A stretch of 64,000 nt of DNA from Methanocella_A sp963792125 (GTDB lineage: Archaea; Halobacteriota; Methanocellia; Methanocellales; Methanocellaceae), in NCBI GenBank assembly GCA_963792125.1, contig CAWBVA010000002.1, positions 124,001 to 188,000 of the forward strand. The letters run 5' to 3'. The translations under genes and the position numbers were made by a program. Shown one piece after another: positions 53,811-63,995 of the stretch. Under the pieces are notes generated by a model that was not told where the DNA came from, made no database searches, and worked only from the letters and a program-made list of their open reading frames with translations. Position 1 is the first letter of the stretch, and every line of letters begins with the position of its first letter.

Positions 53811-55322
53811 TATGAGACTCGCTCCCGAACTAAAATCCAATATCGACTCCCTATGGGACCGTTTCTGGAGTGGAGGATGTCAAACCCATTGCAATCCATT
53901 GAACAGATGTCCTACTTGATTTTTATGAAGCGGCTTGAGGACATGGACAACAATGAGTCAGCTCGTTCGAAGGCACGCGCAATGCCATACAAGTCTATCT
54001 TCAAAGGGCATGAAGACTGCCGCTGGTCACATTGGAAACATTTCAAGGCAGAGGATATGCTAAAGCATGTACGAGATGTGGTATTCCCGTTCATTAAGAC
54101 GATTCATGACGGGGAGAAGTCACTCTTCGCTGAACAGATGAAGGATGCTATCTTCCTAATACCTAAGCCTTCACTACTCCAAGAAGCTGTTTCCATTATC
54201 GATGAGATGAATATTACTGCCCAAAATCGTGACACGCAGGGTGACATCTACGAGTATCTATTGAGCCAACTCTCTACAGCAGGCAAGAATGGTCAATTCC
54301 GGACGCCTCGCCACATTATTCGCATGATGGTGGAGTTGGTAGAGCCGGACGTGAATGACCGAATTTGTGACCCTGCCTGCGGTACTGCTGGCTTCCTGAT
54401 TAACGCCTATGAGTACATCATCCGGCGTTATACCAGCCCTGATATGCTTAAAGTGGATGATGAAGGGGAGTACTACAACCTGATTGGCGACCGTATCACC
54501 GATGCGAAGCACTGGAATAAGTTATGGGGTAACACCTTCTATGGTTATGACTTCGACTCAACAATGGTGCGTATCTCGCTAATGAACATGATACTTCATG
54601 GCATCAAGTCGCCACATATCGAGCAGAAGGACACCCTCTCTAAAGGCTATAGAGATGAGGATATGTATACGGTTGTTCTTGCTAATCCGCCCTTCAAAGG
54701 CAGTATTGACAAGAGTGACATCAATGACAGCCTGACGCTTGAGACTACGAAGACAGAACTGCTTTTTGTCGAGCGTATGATGCGGCTTACTCCAGATTGG
54801 CGGTAGGTGTGGTGTCATTGTACCAGATGGGGTGCTGTTCGGTAGTTCCAACGCTCATAAGAATCTGCGAAAACTGTTATTGGAGAAGTGCCAACTTGAA
54901 GGCGTCGTCTCATGCCCTCTGGAGTGTTCAGACCCTATGCGGGCGTCTCTACTGCCGTGCTGGTATTCGTCAAGGGTGGCCATTCGGAGAAAGTGTGGTT
55001 CTATGATATGGGAGCAGATGGCTATTCTCTTGATGATAAGCGCAACTTCATTGATGGCAAGGGGGACATACCGGACATCATTGAGCACTACAAAAAGCGG
55101 CGTGAAGAGAATCCGGTTGATAGAAAGGGTAAATGCTTCTATGTGCCGATTGGTGAGATTAAGGATAACGGTTACGACCTCTCTATATCCCGTTACAAAG
55201 AGATTGAATATGATGAAGTCGAGTATGAGAAGCCAGAGGTAATCATCCAGCATATCGAAGAGATTGAAGACCAGATAAAAGTTAACATAGTTGAGTTGAA
55301 GAAGCTACTCTCGGAAAAGTAA
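53811..55322 (+). pseudogene. hsdM: Type I DNA methyltransferase M subunit (HsdM), frameshifted
   Basis: From ATG 53811: RLAPELKSNIDSLWDRFWSG, then after one missing base MSNPLQSIEQMSYLIFMKRL. The methyltransferase core has GQFRTPRHIIRMMVELVEPD, DPACGTAGFLINAYEYI (motif I) and VVLANPPFKGSI (motif IV, NPPF). A break near 54803 shifts to GVIVPDGVLFGSSNAHKNLR, and another near 54915 to GVFRPYAGVSTAVLVFVKGG. Corrected length is about 500 residues. It methylates adenine (N6) in the target. Confidence 0.88.
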
Positions 55323-55331
55323 TTTTTTTTT

Positions 55332-56537
55332 TTAGTTTATTTTTGACTTTACCTTGTTGTATACTTTTATCGACTTGCCCTCTTTTAGGTTTTGCCGCAT
55401 ATACCATAGAGTGTTCCTATTAATGCCCAACCGTCTCCGTTCTTCCGGAGTCATGTTTAATATAGCGTCCCTCGTGGCTAAGTTGTCCTGTCTCGATAAT
55501 TCGATGCTTGGAACCTCTAACTTAAGTTCTTGGTTTTTATCCAGGATGTAATTGGCGAGCTGCTGGACGTTGTCCATGAGTATATGCTCGTAGGCGTAGT
55601 TCTTTTTCCGGTATGGGACACTCAAGTTAAAGTTGAGCCGTAGTTTTGCTATGAGCATCTGGGCTGTGTGCTCGCGGAGTCGAATGTGATAGTTCTCGGT
55701 GACTATGAAGTCTGACTTCTTGAGTTTCTTATCTTCGAGTAGTTGGACAACACTTAAGTCTACTATCCATCGGTAGAGTTCTTGTAAGTCGTAGACAAGT
55801 GGAGTTTTGCTGTGGAATACCTCGTGTAGAAATCCTACAGTCGTGTCAAGTCCAACTGTGTTTATACATTTACGAACTTAGGATCTAACAGTGCATAGCC
55901 ATAGTTAAGTAGCGCGTTAATCTCATCCGATGCGTTCATGTTGTTGCTGTACGACTGGTTCCTGCGGCCTTGGAAGTTGAATTCTGGGTAGAGCTTGTTG
56001 AAGATTTTCTGGAGATTGCCCAATATACCACTGCTATACGGCCCTCGTAAGTTAAGAGCAAGTTAAGTTGATTGCATGACTTCGTAAATTTTGAGTAATG
56101 GTTGTACTCGTCGGTGAAGGCCTTATCAACTACCTGTGAGTTTATTTCTTCGTGGTACTTGGATAATTCGCGGAGTAGGTTAAGCGACTCTCTTTTTTAC
56201 CCTAATCATTTCGCGAGCTATATGCTGTCTCGCCTTGCTGTCGATGTACTTGGCGTACTGCTTGATTTTGAGTTTGCCATTCTTCGGTTCTTGAGGGACC
56301 AGGGTGGCTAACAGGTTGATTCCAGTCCAGCAGTGTGAGGGATACATCGTGTCGGGTAAGCCACCGCATAGCCTCAAACGATATGTTGCCAGTGTACCCA
56401 TTAATGACGATGGAGTCGTGTCCTATCTGATGCGGGTGGAACACGTGTTCTTCTCCACTATTCGGGTTGTCAATAATCAGTCGTCGTTTTTCAACTTTTA
56501 TTCTTGTTCCAAAACCATGGACTAATAACGGATTCAA
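55332..56537 (-). pseudogene. cas1: Cas1-family casposase (casposon integrase), frameshifted
   Basis: The N-terminus is LLVHGFGTRIKVEKRRLIID and VFHPHQIGHDSIVINGYTGN (Cas1 beta domain). The helical catalytic domain has SDEINALLNYGYALLD, VGLDTTVGFLHEVFHSKTPL (catalytic His) and VYDLQELYRWIVDLSVVQLL (Asp/Glu). After SYRK-type loop residues comes an extra C-terminal helix-turn-helix, LNMTPEERRRLGINRNTLWY, as seen in casposases rather than CRISPR Cas1. Frame breaks lie near 56180, 56060, 55890 and 55660. It would integrate the element and duplicate the target. Corrected length is about 400 residues. Confidence 0.85.
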
Positions 56538-56862
56538 CAGTCTCCATCCCCTATTACTTAGCCCACCAAATCATCGATAGTATGACAGTGTTAAATCGGC
56601 TAACATGAACAATTTTTATATGTTGTATTCTTATAAAAACCTGTAACTGGGTTTAAAGTTAACTAATCAACCGCTTGGCTATGTTAGCCTATATTCTAAC
56701 AAGTATACAAAAACGTCTAATTTTATAATCGTGTTGTAATATTAGTTTTAAGCCATTAAACGATAACTTTAAATATACTGTCGGCAAACGAGGTGGTTAT
56801 GAGCTTCAACGTTGCGCCGCCGAAACGATAAGCGAAAAATCGCTTATTAGAAGGCAAAAATA
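56538..56862. promoter_or_regulatory. Divergent promoter region of the casposon
   Basis: AT-rich stretch between cas1 and the plus-strand operon. ATTTTTATATGTTG near 56611 on the cas1 side and AACTTTAAATATAC near 56766 on the other are good TATA boxes. A short frame MSFNVAPPKR (56799-56831) precedes the first gene; AAAAATCGCTTATTAG contains a small hairpin with CGATAAGCG. TTAGCCTATATTCTAACA and GGCTAACATG repeat around 56600 and 56690. Confidence 0.5.
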
Positions 56863-57085
56863 ATGGATAACAATAAGACAACTCCTTTGTACAGGAGGCG
56901 CACAAGCGAGCTCACCATCGAGGAAAAGTCCGAACGGGTTTTGTCCACCGAAATCGTAGGCATTTCCCGGCGCACTGGCAAGCCATCGGCCCGTTAGCCG
57001 AGGAGCATGGCCCTCCATCGAAACTGTTCTAGGCACACGAACGCTATCACGCAGACAGGCTCGTGCTGGTTTGCGAAGAAGCGTG
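56863..57085 (+). pseudogene. Small casposon protein (about 75 aa), frameshifted
   Basis: From ATG 56863: MDNNKTTPLYRRRTSELTIE, EKSERVLSTEIVGISRRTG. One base off near 56985, the text continues as QAIGPLAEEHGPPSKLF and AHERYHADRLVLVCEEA with TGA at 57083-57085, three bases before the next start. It is charged and soluble. I do not recognise it. Being first in the casposon operon, it may be a small regulator. Confidence 0.45.
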
Positions 57086-57088
57086 ACC

Positions 57089-57880
57089 ATGTTCCCGCGT
57101 GAGATGATTATTTTTGAGAATGGCCGCGAGGTGCAGATTGAGGTAGACGACTCCGAGGAGGCCACCAAGATTTCTCGGTACCACCTCGCTCTGCGCTCGT
57201 ACCTCCACTCGAAGGGCGAGAAGAAGCAGGAAGCTCTTCAGAGGTTGAAGAAGATTGGCTTCGAGGGCGTCATGGACATGGATGGCGTACTGCACATCAT
57301 GGAGACGAACTCGGAGGTGATACAGGAAATTATCGAGCGGCGGGAAATCCCGAGTTCCGGGGCCGTACCCGGAGGGGTGGAGGTGAGCTCCACCTCCTTT
57401 TCCGAGAACCTCGTGTTGATTGTGGCTCACGGTGTCGGCGTTTGGAAGGACAACCTCATCAGGGGAACGTATGATATTAGCAAACGTGAAGCCCAGAACA
57501 TCGACTGCTGGGTGGTAGGCCTGGCTGTAAGAACCGCCCTGGAGACACAGGCCAACCAGTCGTGCGAGGTTTGCGGTAAGACAGAAAGTTTAAACCCGTA
57601 TCCCATTGCTGGCCCAGAGTTTGCAATGCTTTGTCCGCAGACTCAGTCCTCCTCTGCCCCCTTTGTACAAGTGTCCTGTCACTGCGGTGGCGGTTAAACA
57701 TCAAGATTTGCAGTCGGGAAGGTTCGCCCGAACAGATTTCTCTGGGCGCGTTCCTGCTAGGTCTCCGGGAGCTCCTGATTTACAAGGGAACAGGTGGCCC
57801 GCAACCCGGTTTATAGGCTGCTCGCAGACAAGTATATCCCAGACATTAAGCGTTTACTGGGGACGAATGAATGGATATGA
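57089..57880 (+). pseudogene. Casposon zinc-finger protein, frameshifted
   Basis: The N-terminal half reads MFPREMIIFENGREVQIEVD, YLHSKGEKKQEALQRLKKIG; then VLIVAHGVGVWKDNLIRGTY. A CEVCGK knuckle near residue 160 pairs with LCPLCTSVLSLRWRLN after a frame break near 57620, so a four-Cys treble-clef or zinc ribbon is formed. The end is NPVYRLLADKYIPDIKRLLG in a third frame. About 260 residues corrected. Family not known; a nucleic-acid-binding role in transposition is inferred from position. Confidence 0.55.
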
Positions 57881-57996
57881 CACCGTCCTAACGCCGCGAT
57901 ATTCACGCGGCAATAAAACTGATAAGGGGGGATGGAGAGGGCAAAGCCGCCGCCGCTCTGCCCCCTAAAATTTTTTAAAAAAAACGGAGGCGTATA

Positions 57997-58463
57997 ATGT
58001 CAGTGAATATCCAGTCAATCGTCGCAACGTGCATCGAAGCATGGAAAAACAAGTTAGACGCGCAGGACATAGCCATTTCGCCAGAGCGCGTTGAGACAAT
58101 CGCGTCATGGGTAAAAGGTGTCGTGGCTAGGACACATAAGGAATCGAGCGTCCTGGGCCCGTTCTGCGAGGTTACAGGGGTTGATGGGAAGCAGCAGCGG
58201 CACCACCTGGCGGGGAAAAGGTTTAAGGATTTATTCCCCCAAACAGTCACTCTTTGCGTTAAAATTCATTCTATTTTATCAGCCCGGCAGCCAATACCAT
58301 ATTTGACGCGCGATTATCCCGGCAGTCGCGAACGCATAGGGGGCTGCACAGTTCCTTCACGGGATGCGCGAACTGCTCATAATCATGGGCGAAGAAACAG
58401 GTGAGTCAGCCTACCTGCTACTCGCCGACACATTCATAGATGACATCGAGGAATTACAGAGGT
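57997..58463 (+). pseudogene. HNH-like endonuclease of the casposon, frameshifted
   Basis: AACGGAGGCGTATA precedes the ATG. Residues 12-60 are helical. CEVTGVDGKQQRHHLAGKRF followed by TVTLCVKIHSILSARQ resembles an HNH core (HH of the first strand, then a conserved C and H). The C-terminus is in another frame, LHGMRELLIIMGEETGESAY, ending at TGA 58461-58463. HNH nucleases are a regular casposon component. Its job is not known; it may process DNA ends. About 150 residues corrected. Confidence 0.65.
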
Positions 58464-58496
58464 GAAACCATAGACGAGATAGCGGTCCGATACTAC

Positions 58497-61326
58497 ATGG
58501 GCACAGAGAAAGGCTCTGAAAAACCCCATCGACGAGCTGCCAAGGAGCAGCGCCCCCATCGTACTGGTTTTCGACACAGAAACCACGGACGAACGAGTAT
58601 CAAAACTCTGAGTTTCGGCTCCTGGTGGCATCTGGGATAAGCGGAAATCCCCATAGCCTTTTACCTGTTCTATGCAGACGACTTGAGCCCCGAGCATGTC
58701 GAGACCGTAAAATCATACGCCCTAGGGGACAGGGTAGACACGGTGAACGGTGAAATATCCGGGGGAAACGTTTGAAAATATGAGACGATGTCACGGCGGG
58801 AATTCGTTGACAGCGTGTTCTATCCCTATGTCCATGGGGGCAAGAGCCAGATGTGTAGGTTTTAACCTGCCCTTTGACTTGTCACGGCTGGCAATCAGTT
58901 ATAAAGAGGCTCGAAAGCGTAAGGACGGGTTCTCCATGCGACTATCGGAAGAAATAGGGAATCCGAACGTTATAGTCGAACACCTTGACTCCAAGAGGGC
59001 TTTCATCGAGTTTCCGGTATGGGATATTATAAGGGTAAAAAACCGGGAAGCTATCGAGGCTATTTCCTCGATTTAAAAACATTCACGTTCGCCCTGACAA
59101 ACGAATCTTATAGCCTTGAATCGGCATTGCCCGATTTCGGGTGCAAACTGAGAAAAGAGTTTACGGAGAAACACGGCGTTATCACACCCAAGTAGATAGG
59201 GTATAATATCAACGATACGCTCGCCACATACCAGCTGTACACAAAGGCCATAGAGAGGTATAGCCTGTACCACCTCCAAGAGGAACCAAACCGTTTATAC
59301 TCTCCAGCGAGCCTCGGTAAAGCGTACCTGAAACAGATTGGCATAAAACCATTCCTGGAAAAAAACCCATGGTTCCCCGAGGAGATGCTCGGACACGTAA
59401 TGTCAACCTACTATGGAGGACGCACCGATGTCCGCATCAGAAAAGAGCCCACCAAGATAACATACTTAATTTCACGAGCATGTACCCCTCGGTATACGTG
59501 TTACTAGGCATGGACGGATTTCTCAAGGCCAAACACATCCGCCACCAAGAGAAAACGGGAAGAAATACAAGACTACCTTGAAAACGTAAGGACCTGAGGA
59601 CGTTGGAAAAAGGAGACATGGTCCAAAGCTCACCACAATTTGTCTGATAAAACCGGATGCCGATGTCGTCCCTGTCCGGGCCAAGTATGGTAACAAATAC
59701 TACTACAACATAGGCATAAATTATCTCACGTCATCAGACGCCCTCCTGTGGTATACGCTGCCCGATTTAATCGCCTCCAAGCTATTATCCGGTAAAACGC
59801 CAAAAATCGAGAAGGCCATCACATTCTCTCACGATGAGCCCCAGGACGACTTAAAAGAAATCACCTACCTTGAGGGCATCCCACCGTTAAAACCAAAGGA
59901 CGATCTAATAAAAAATCTAATCGTCGAGACGGCAAAGGCTCAAAAACGAAATGAAAACCCTGAAGAAACAGGGCAAGGATGACAGCCCAGAGTATAAGCA
60001 GCTCGATTTAAAGCAGAACATCCTGAAAATCATCGCCAACTCAACAGCCTATGGCATATACATAGAGGCACGAACCGTTGACACCAAGGCAGGAAGTTAC
60101 TGTTTATAGCCTGGATAGCTTTGTCGAACTGCTCGACAAGGTAGAAGAGTATGGCAAGGTCTTCAACCCAATCATGGCAATCTTCCTCACCGCGGGCTCC
60201 AGACTCATACTCGCAACAGCCGAGGTGCTATTAAACAAGACCGGAGGTATTTTGCCTACTGCGACACCGATAGCATCTTCATATCCCCGGAACACGAGAA
60301 GATGATACAGGACTTCTTCCGCAACCTCAACCCCTACGGAATATACATAGAAGACATGTTCAAAGTGGAAGACAATCGGAGCGAAAAGAAAAAAGTTCCC
60401 CGAATCATAGACTTGAGAAATATCCTATATTACGGTATCTTCGCAAAGCGATATGTGATATATGACTTCGATAAAAACGGAGACATCGAAATACTAAAAT
60501 ATTCGTCCCACGGCCTCGGCCACCTGATGAAAATAGATGAAATCAGAGGTGTGGAAGAGCATCCTCTCACTACACTACCACCCGAGACAAAAAGAAGTAC
60601 TCGACAAGTTCCGGGGCAAGTATGCGCTCCAACAGTTAACCGTGTCAACCTACCCCATATTACGGAGATTTGACAAGCTAAACAAAGAAAAACCCTTACA
60701 CCAGCAGATAAAACCATTCAACTTTATCATCGTAGGAACCACATACCGAAAAAATCCGAAGACGAACGAACAAATCATACCGATGGTCCCCTACGAAAGC
60801 CCATACCATAAAAACAGCCTCCGGCGAAGAAGAAGGACAATCCCAAGTTTGACAATATACCCCATCGGGACTTTATCGACTATGAGTAAGGAAAGAAAGT
60901 GGGCAGATATATACAAACCCGCCACGCCCAGGCCAGGAATATAGCACCCAGTTCCTACTGGAAACCCTTATACGATGACATAGAGGATTACATTAACCAC
61001 CCGGAAGCCAAATCAGAAGGAGAAAAGGGCCCGCTAAGAGAAGACACCTCCACATAGACAAGGCATCAATCGAAAAAATTGGAAAAGAATCGAACGAGCT
61101 CGAAGAGACCCTCGCCCTGGGCGTTGGCCCGAACACATATTTAAAATGCACCAACGTGAAGAACATCGTGGACAACATGTCGCTCGATGACGCCCTGAAG
61201 GCCGGGATTGCAGAAAGGACGTTCTACAATTTGAAGGAACGGTCAGCATCGAACAACCCGAACGCCTTTATAGGCTTGCAGAAAGGTACGATTAAAAAAT
61301 TAATAGAATATTCAAAAAATCGTTAA
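58497..61326 (+). pseudogene. Family B DNA polymerase of the casposon, many frameshifts
   Basis: Joined across breaks, the 3'-5' exonuclease has IVLVFDTETTDER (Exo I), MCVGFNLPFDLSRLAISYKE (Exo II) and YNINDTLATYQLYTKAIERY (Exo III). The polymerase has YYGGRTDVRIRKEPTKI, LNFTSMYPSVYVLLG (motif A), LKIIANSTAYGIYIEA (motif B) and FAYCDTDSIFISPEH (motif C). The C-terminus reads IGKESNELEETLALGVGPNT. About 940 residues. It would copy the element. Breaks occur near 58520, 58790, 59070, 59450, 59950, 60100, 60260, 60580 and 60830-61040. Confidence 0.85.
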
Positions 61327-61332
61327 CTTTTA

Positions 61333-63315
61333 TCATAAACCACAGGCCTTTGCCAGCATTACGAGTAACCCTGTCGCGATTACATTACCGGAGGTATTAT
61401 ATGCAAGGTTCTGTAAAATGCCGATTATCTTTTTAGAATATTCGCCAACTCTTTTTGCATCGGGTTTACCCGATTTATGTTCATCTTCAATTTGTTTGAT
61501 ATATTCTTCAATTGCAATTTTGTTTATCTGGTCTAAACCAAGCCTATCGATATTACTTTTTAATATATCAGTGGTTTCAATGATAGCGTCTATTTTTAGG
61601 CTTACACTAATATCAATTTTATTTACTAAAGTAACATCATACCTTGGAACTTTCTGTACAGCATCTAATTGAGCTTTAACTTTTTCAAGTTCGTCATGTT
61701 GCTCTCGTAATTGGCCTAATAAAGATTTAATCCGTACTTTATCCTTTTGTGATTCTAAAATTTTATCAATCTGGGCGTCATCTAATAAAATTCTTGAAGT
61801 AAGCTCATCTGCAACCCCTCCCTTATTTTCCGCTATAGCATCCTTTAATTCTTCTAAGTGGAGAAGCCAAAAATATATTCTTTACTATATCAATTTCCGA
61901 CTCTGTTAAATTGCTCTTATACGTTACCAGTTTTATATACTGGTCAAATGATGGTATCTCTTCATCAGGTGTTTGTGCTGTATATCGAATAATTGCCTCA
62001 GCAATCTTATCAATGTCTTCTTCATCGTAACTTACTTTGGAATATACTAGGAGGTAGTTAAGCAATGTTCTTGGTAATATGACGAATCTTGTGTGGCCAT
62101 ATTTTTTTGACACAAACGAGTCTAACGATGCTAATACTTTATCAAATGTTAATAACCAAGGCCCGATTTGCATAATTTCTAGTTTGAATGTCATTTTTTT
62201 CTAATAAGCTATTTTTGACACACAATAAGCATCATGTTCATATAACGCGTCAGTACGGGTTCTCGGTTGATATTGTGGGTCAAAACGCATTCTCGCATCG
62301 ATAACCTGCTCTTCAATTGCAGGCATCATGATTTTGAGGGTTTCAAAAATATCTTCATCATAGCCAGAAATTAAACCCTCTGGTTCAGGAATAATTTGCC
62401 ATCTTACTTTTAATATTGTTTCCCAAGCCCAAACAGTTAAAAAATAATCATTCCAAGAACCCTCATCTCTTTTTCTAAAATCTTGGACAAATTGATTTTT
62501 TATGATAGGAGCATTTGTTCCGGGGGCAAGTCCACTCATCTCATTTTTCGAACTTAATATTAATTTACTTAGTTCTCTGGTCCTGGTGTGAGTCGTATAA
62601 TATATTGGGATTTTTGATTTAATACACTGTTGAGCTACTGCTAGCGCCAAAGGATGGATTGGGTCAGTTTGGCTAACAGGGCCACTAAAAAAGAAGTGTC
62701 AGCTAATAAAAATTTAACATCATTTTCGAATGTGATATCAGGTAGCTCTTTTTCTTGCTCAAGTAAATCAATATTCACAAGGGTCAAATACCTTTCAAAT
62801 ATTAAATCGGACAACTTTGGAGGCTTAGATTGTAAATGGGTATAAAACAAATCTGCGTATCTTTTCGATAGGTTACTTGTCATCTGAAACCTACCAATCT
62901 CCTTCACAATCTCTGATTTGAAATTGTCTATCGGTAACGTTTCTTTTTGGTTTGTTAAACTGATAGACGATTTGAAAAACTTTATAAGGAGAAGCTTAAT
63001 TATCGAATCGAAAGCATCTCTTGCCCCCTTATCTAGGAAAGCATCATAGTCCCTATATTGAGTTGATATAAATGTTTCAAACTCTTTCCAAGCGTCTTGT
63101 GTTATCACTTTAAAATTAGGCGATTGGATTTCTTTCTTATACCGATACCTCAATCCACCAACTAACTCGATTTTCTTTTCATCAATCAAATCATCTAAAA
63201 TAGAGATGATTGTTTCCGTCCAGCCATACGCACTCACACTTTTTATCTTATTAGATAATTCACTGATATCAAATTCCGACTCAACTCTAAACCTACTGAA
63301 CAGCTTCTTCAACAA
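61333..63315 (-). pseudogene. HTH plus PIN-domain protein, three frameshifts
   Basis: The first 200 residues are helical with FDISELSNKIKSVSAYGWTE, then ILDDLIDEKKIELVGGLRYR, a winged-helix look. The PIN domain follows: VKFLLADTSFLVALLAK (Asp), then in the next frame TDPIHPLALAVAQQCIKSK and TRTRELSKLI (Glu), EHDAYCVSKIAY (Asp), and after another break GPWLLTFDKVLASLDSF (Asp). The C-terminal coil reads KSLLGQLREQHDELEKVKAQ and ends NTSGNVIATGLLVMLAKACG. Breaks are near 62655, 62205 and 61855. About 655 residues. A ribonuclease effector is inferred. It converges on the polymerase gene. Confidence 0.7.
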
Positions 63316-63433
63316 AAGTCCTTCGAATCTTTTTTCTTCGCTCTCCTAACGCTCCCTTAGTAATCGGTGTTAAACGAATAATTAAATCATAATCATCAAG
63401 GGTAGTATTGCAAACTGGTTCCCCATCCAACAT
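63293..63433 (-). CDS. Small protein overlapping the PIN gene (46 aa)
   Basis: From ATG 63433: MLDGEPVCNTTLDDYDLIIR, then LTPITKGALGERRKKIRRTF and VEEAVQ. The end overlaps the PIN-protein start by 23 bases, which suggests translational coupling. Small, partly acidic then basic. By size and position it may be an antitoxin or regulator of the PIN protein; no family is recognised. Confidence 0.5.
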   Translation of the reverse strand: MLDGEPVCNTTLDDYDLIIRLTPITKGALGERRKKIRRTFVEEAVQ

Positions 63434-63741
63434 TATAGCCCGCCTCTCAATATTAATTAATTATTTATCAGTTTAAACCTTATGAATATATTGTATTACA
63501 TGGGCTTGGCTATCATATTTGGGGGGAATGTAAGTTCACACATTAACTTTTTCAATCGGTTTCTCGCCCGTTACTTCAATTAGTCGCCAGTTATTATCCT
63601 GGATAAGTTTGAGCGTTCAACTCTGGTGTCGCGCTGAACTCTGGGATATTTGTGAAGTTAGTGTTTTGAAGATAGGCGATATTCCAGAATAATGCCAAAC
63701 CATTACCTTTTTAATAATTTAGAAATGATATGGTTAGGGTG
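63434..63741. other. Intergenic stretch
   Basis: AT-rich near 63450-63490 (possible promoter for the PIN operon, minus strand) and 63700-63730 (TTTTTAATAATTTAG, plus strand). The phrase AACTCTGG is repeated at 63619 and 63640. No supported gene. Confidence 0.35.
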
Positions 63742-63867
63742 ATGGTTTTGAAGGGTAAGAACAATTTTGATTATAAGAAAAAATATGAGAAGCTATTACG
63801 TATTATTGAATCGCATCTTGGCCTACAAATGGCCGTTAAGTTTGAAAGTTTGGTGGGAGGAAGATAA
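63742..63867 (+). CDS. Small basic protein (41 aa)
   Basis: An open frame from ATG 63742, preceded by TTAGGGTG, reads MVLKGKNNFDYKKKYEKLLR and IIESHLGLQMAVKFESLVGG. It is a single amphipathic helix with a basic start. No known family. The TATA-like TTTTTAATAATTTAG 20-30 bases upstream supports it. Confidence 0.45.
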   Translation: MVLKGKNNFDYKKKYEKLLRIIESHLGLQMAVKFESLVGGR

Positions 63868-63960
63868 CGCGTTCGACAACCCCCCGCCCAAATATCTATA
63901 AATTGTTTTAACGTGAAAAAAAAATTCTTATTATCTGCATTGTACCGTTGGCATTACCAA

Positions 63961-63995
63961 AAATGGTTAGTTACGCCATAATGAGAGAAAGTCAT
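63961..63995. repeat. GTTACGCCATAATG repeat, copy 4
   Basis: AAATGGTTAGTTACGCCATA then ATGAGAGAAAGTC matches 31885-31917 in 28 of 33 positions. Its complement ATGGCGTAACTAACCATTTT resembles TTGGCGTAACTTACCAGTTT at 48223-48242. It lies at the window edge, so its full extent is unseen. Confidence 0.6.

Larger units (their letters stand above)
55332..61326. mobile_element. Casposon core (Cas1 integrase, HNH, family B polymerase)
   Basis: A solo cas1 gene on the minus strand is divergent from a plus-strand operon of a small protein, a zinc-finger protein, an HNH nuclease and a family B DNA polymerase. This set defines casposons, self-synthesising transposons whose Cas1 is the integrase. No cas2, other cas genes or CRISPR repeats are near. 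True ends were not fixed. The best candidate terminal repeats are at 48221-48243 and 63961-63985, which would include hsdRSM and two PIN proteins. The core is AT-richer than the left part of the window. Confidence 0.82.

Noticed and set aside
55332..56537. CRISPR adaptation locus
   Set aside because: Only Cas1 is present. There is no cas2 or cas4, no effector genes and no evenly spaced repeats, while polymerase and HNH genes fit a casposon.
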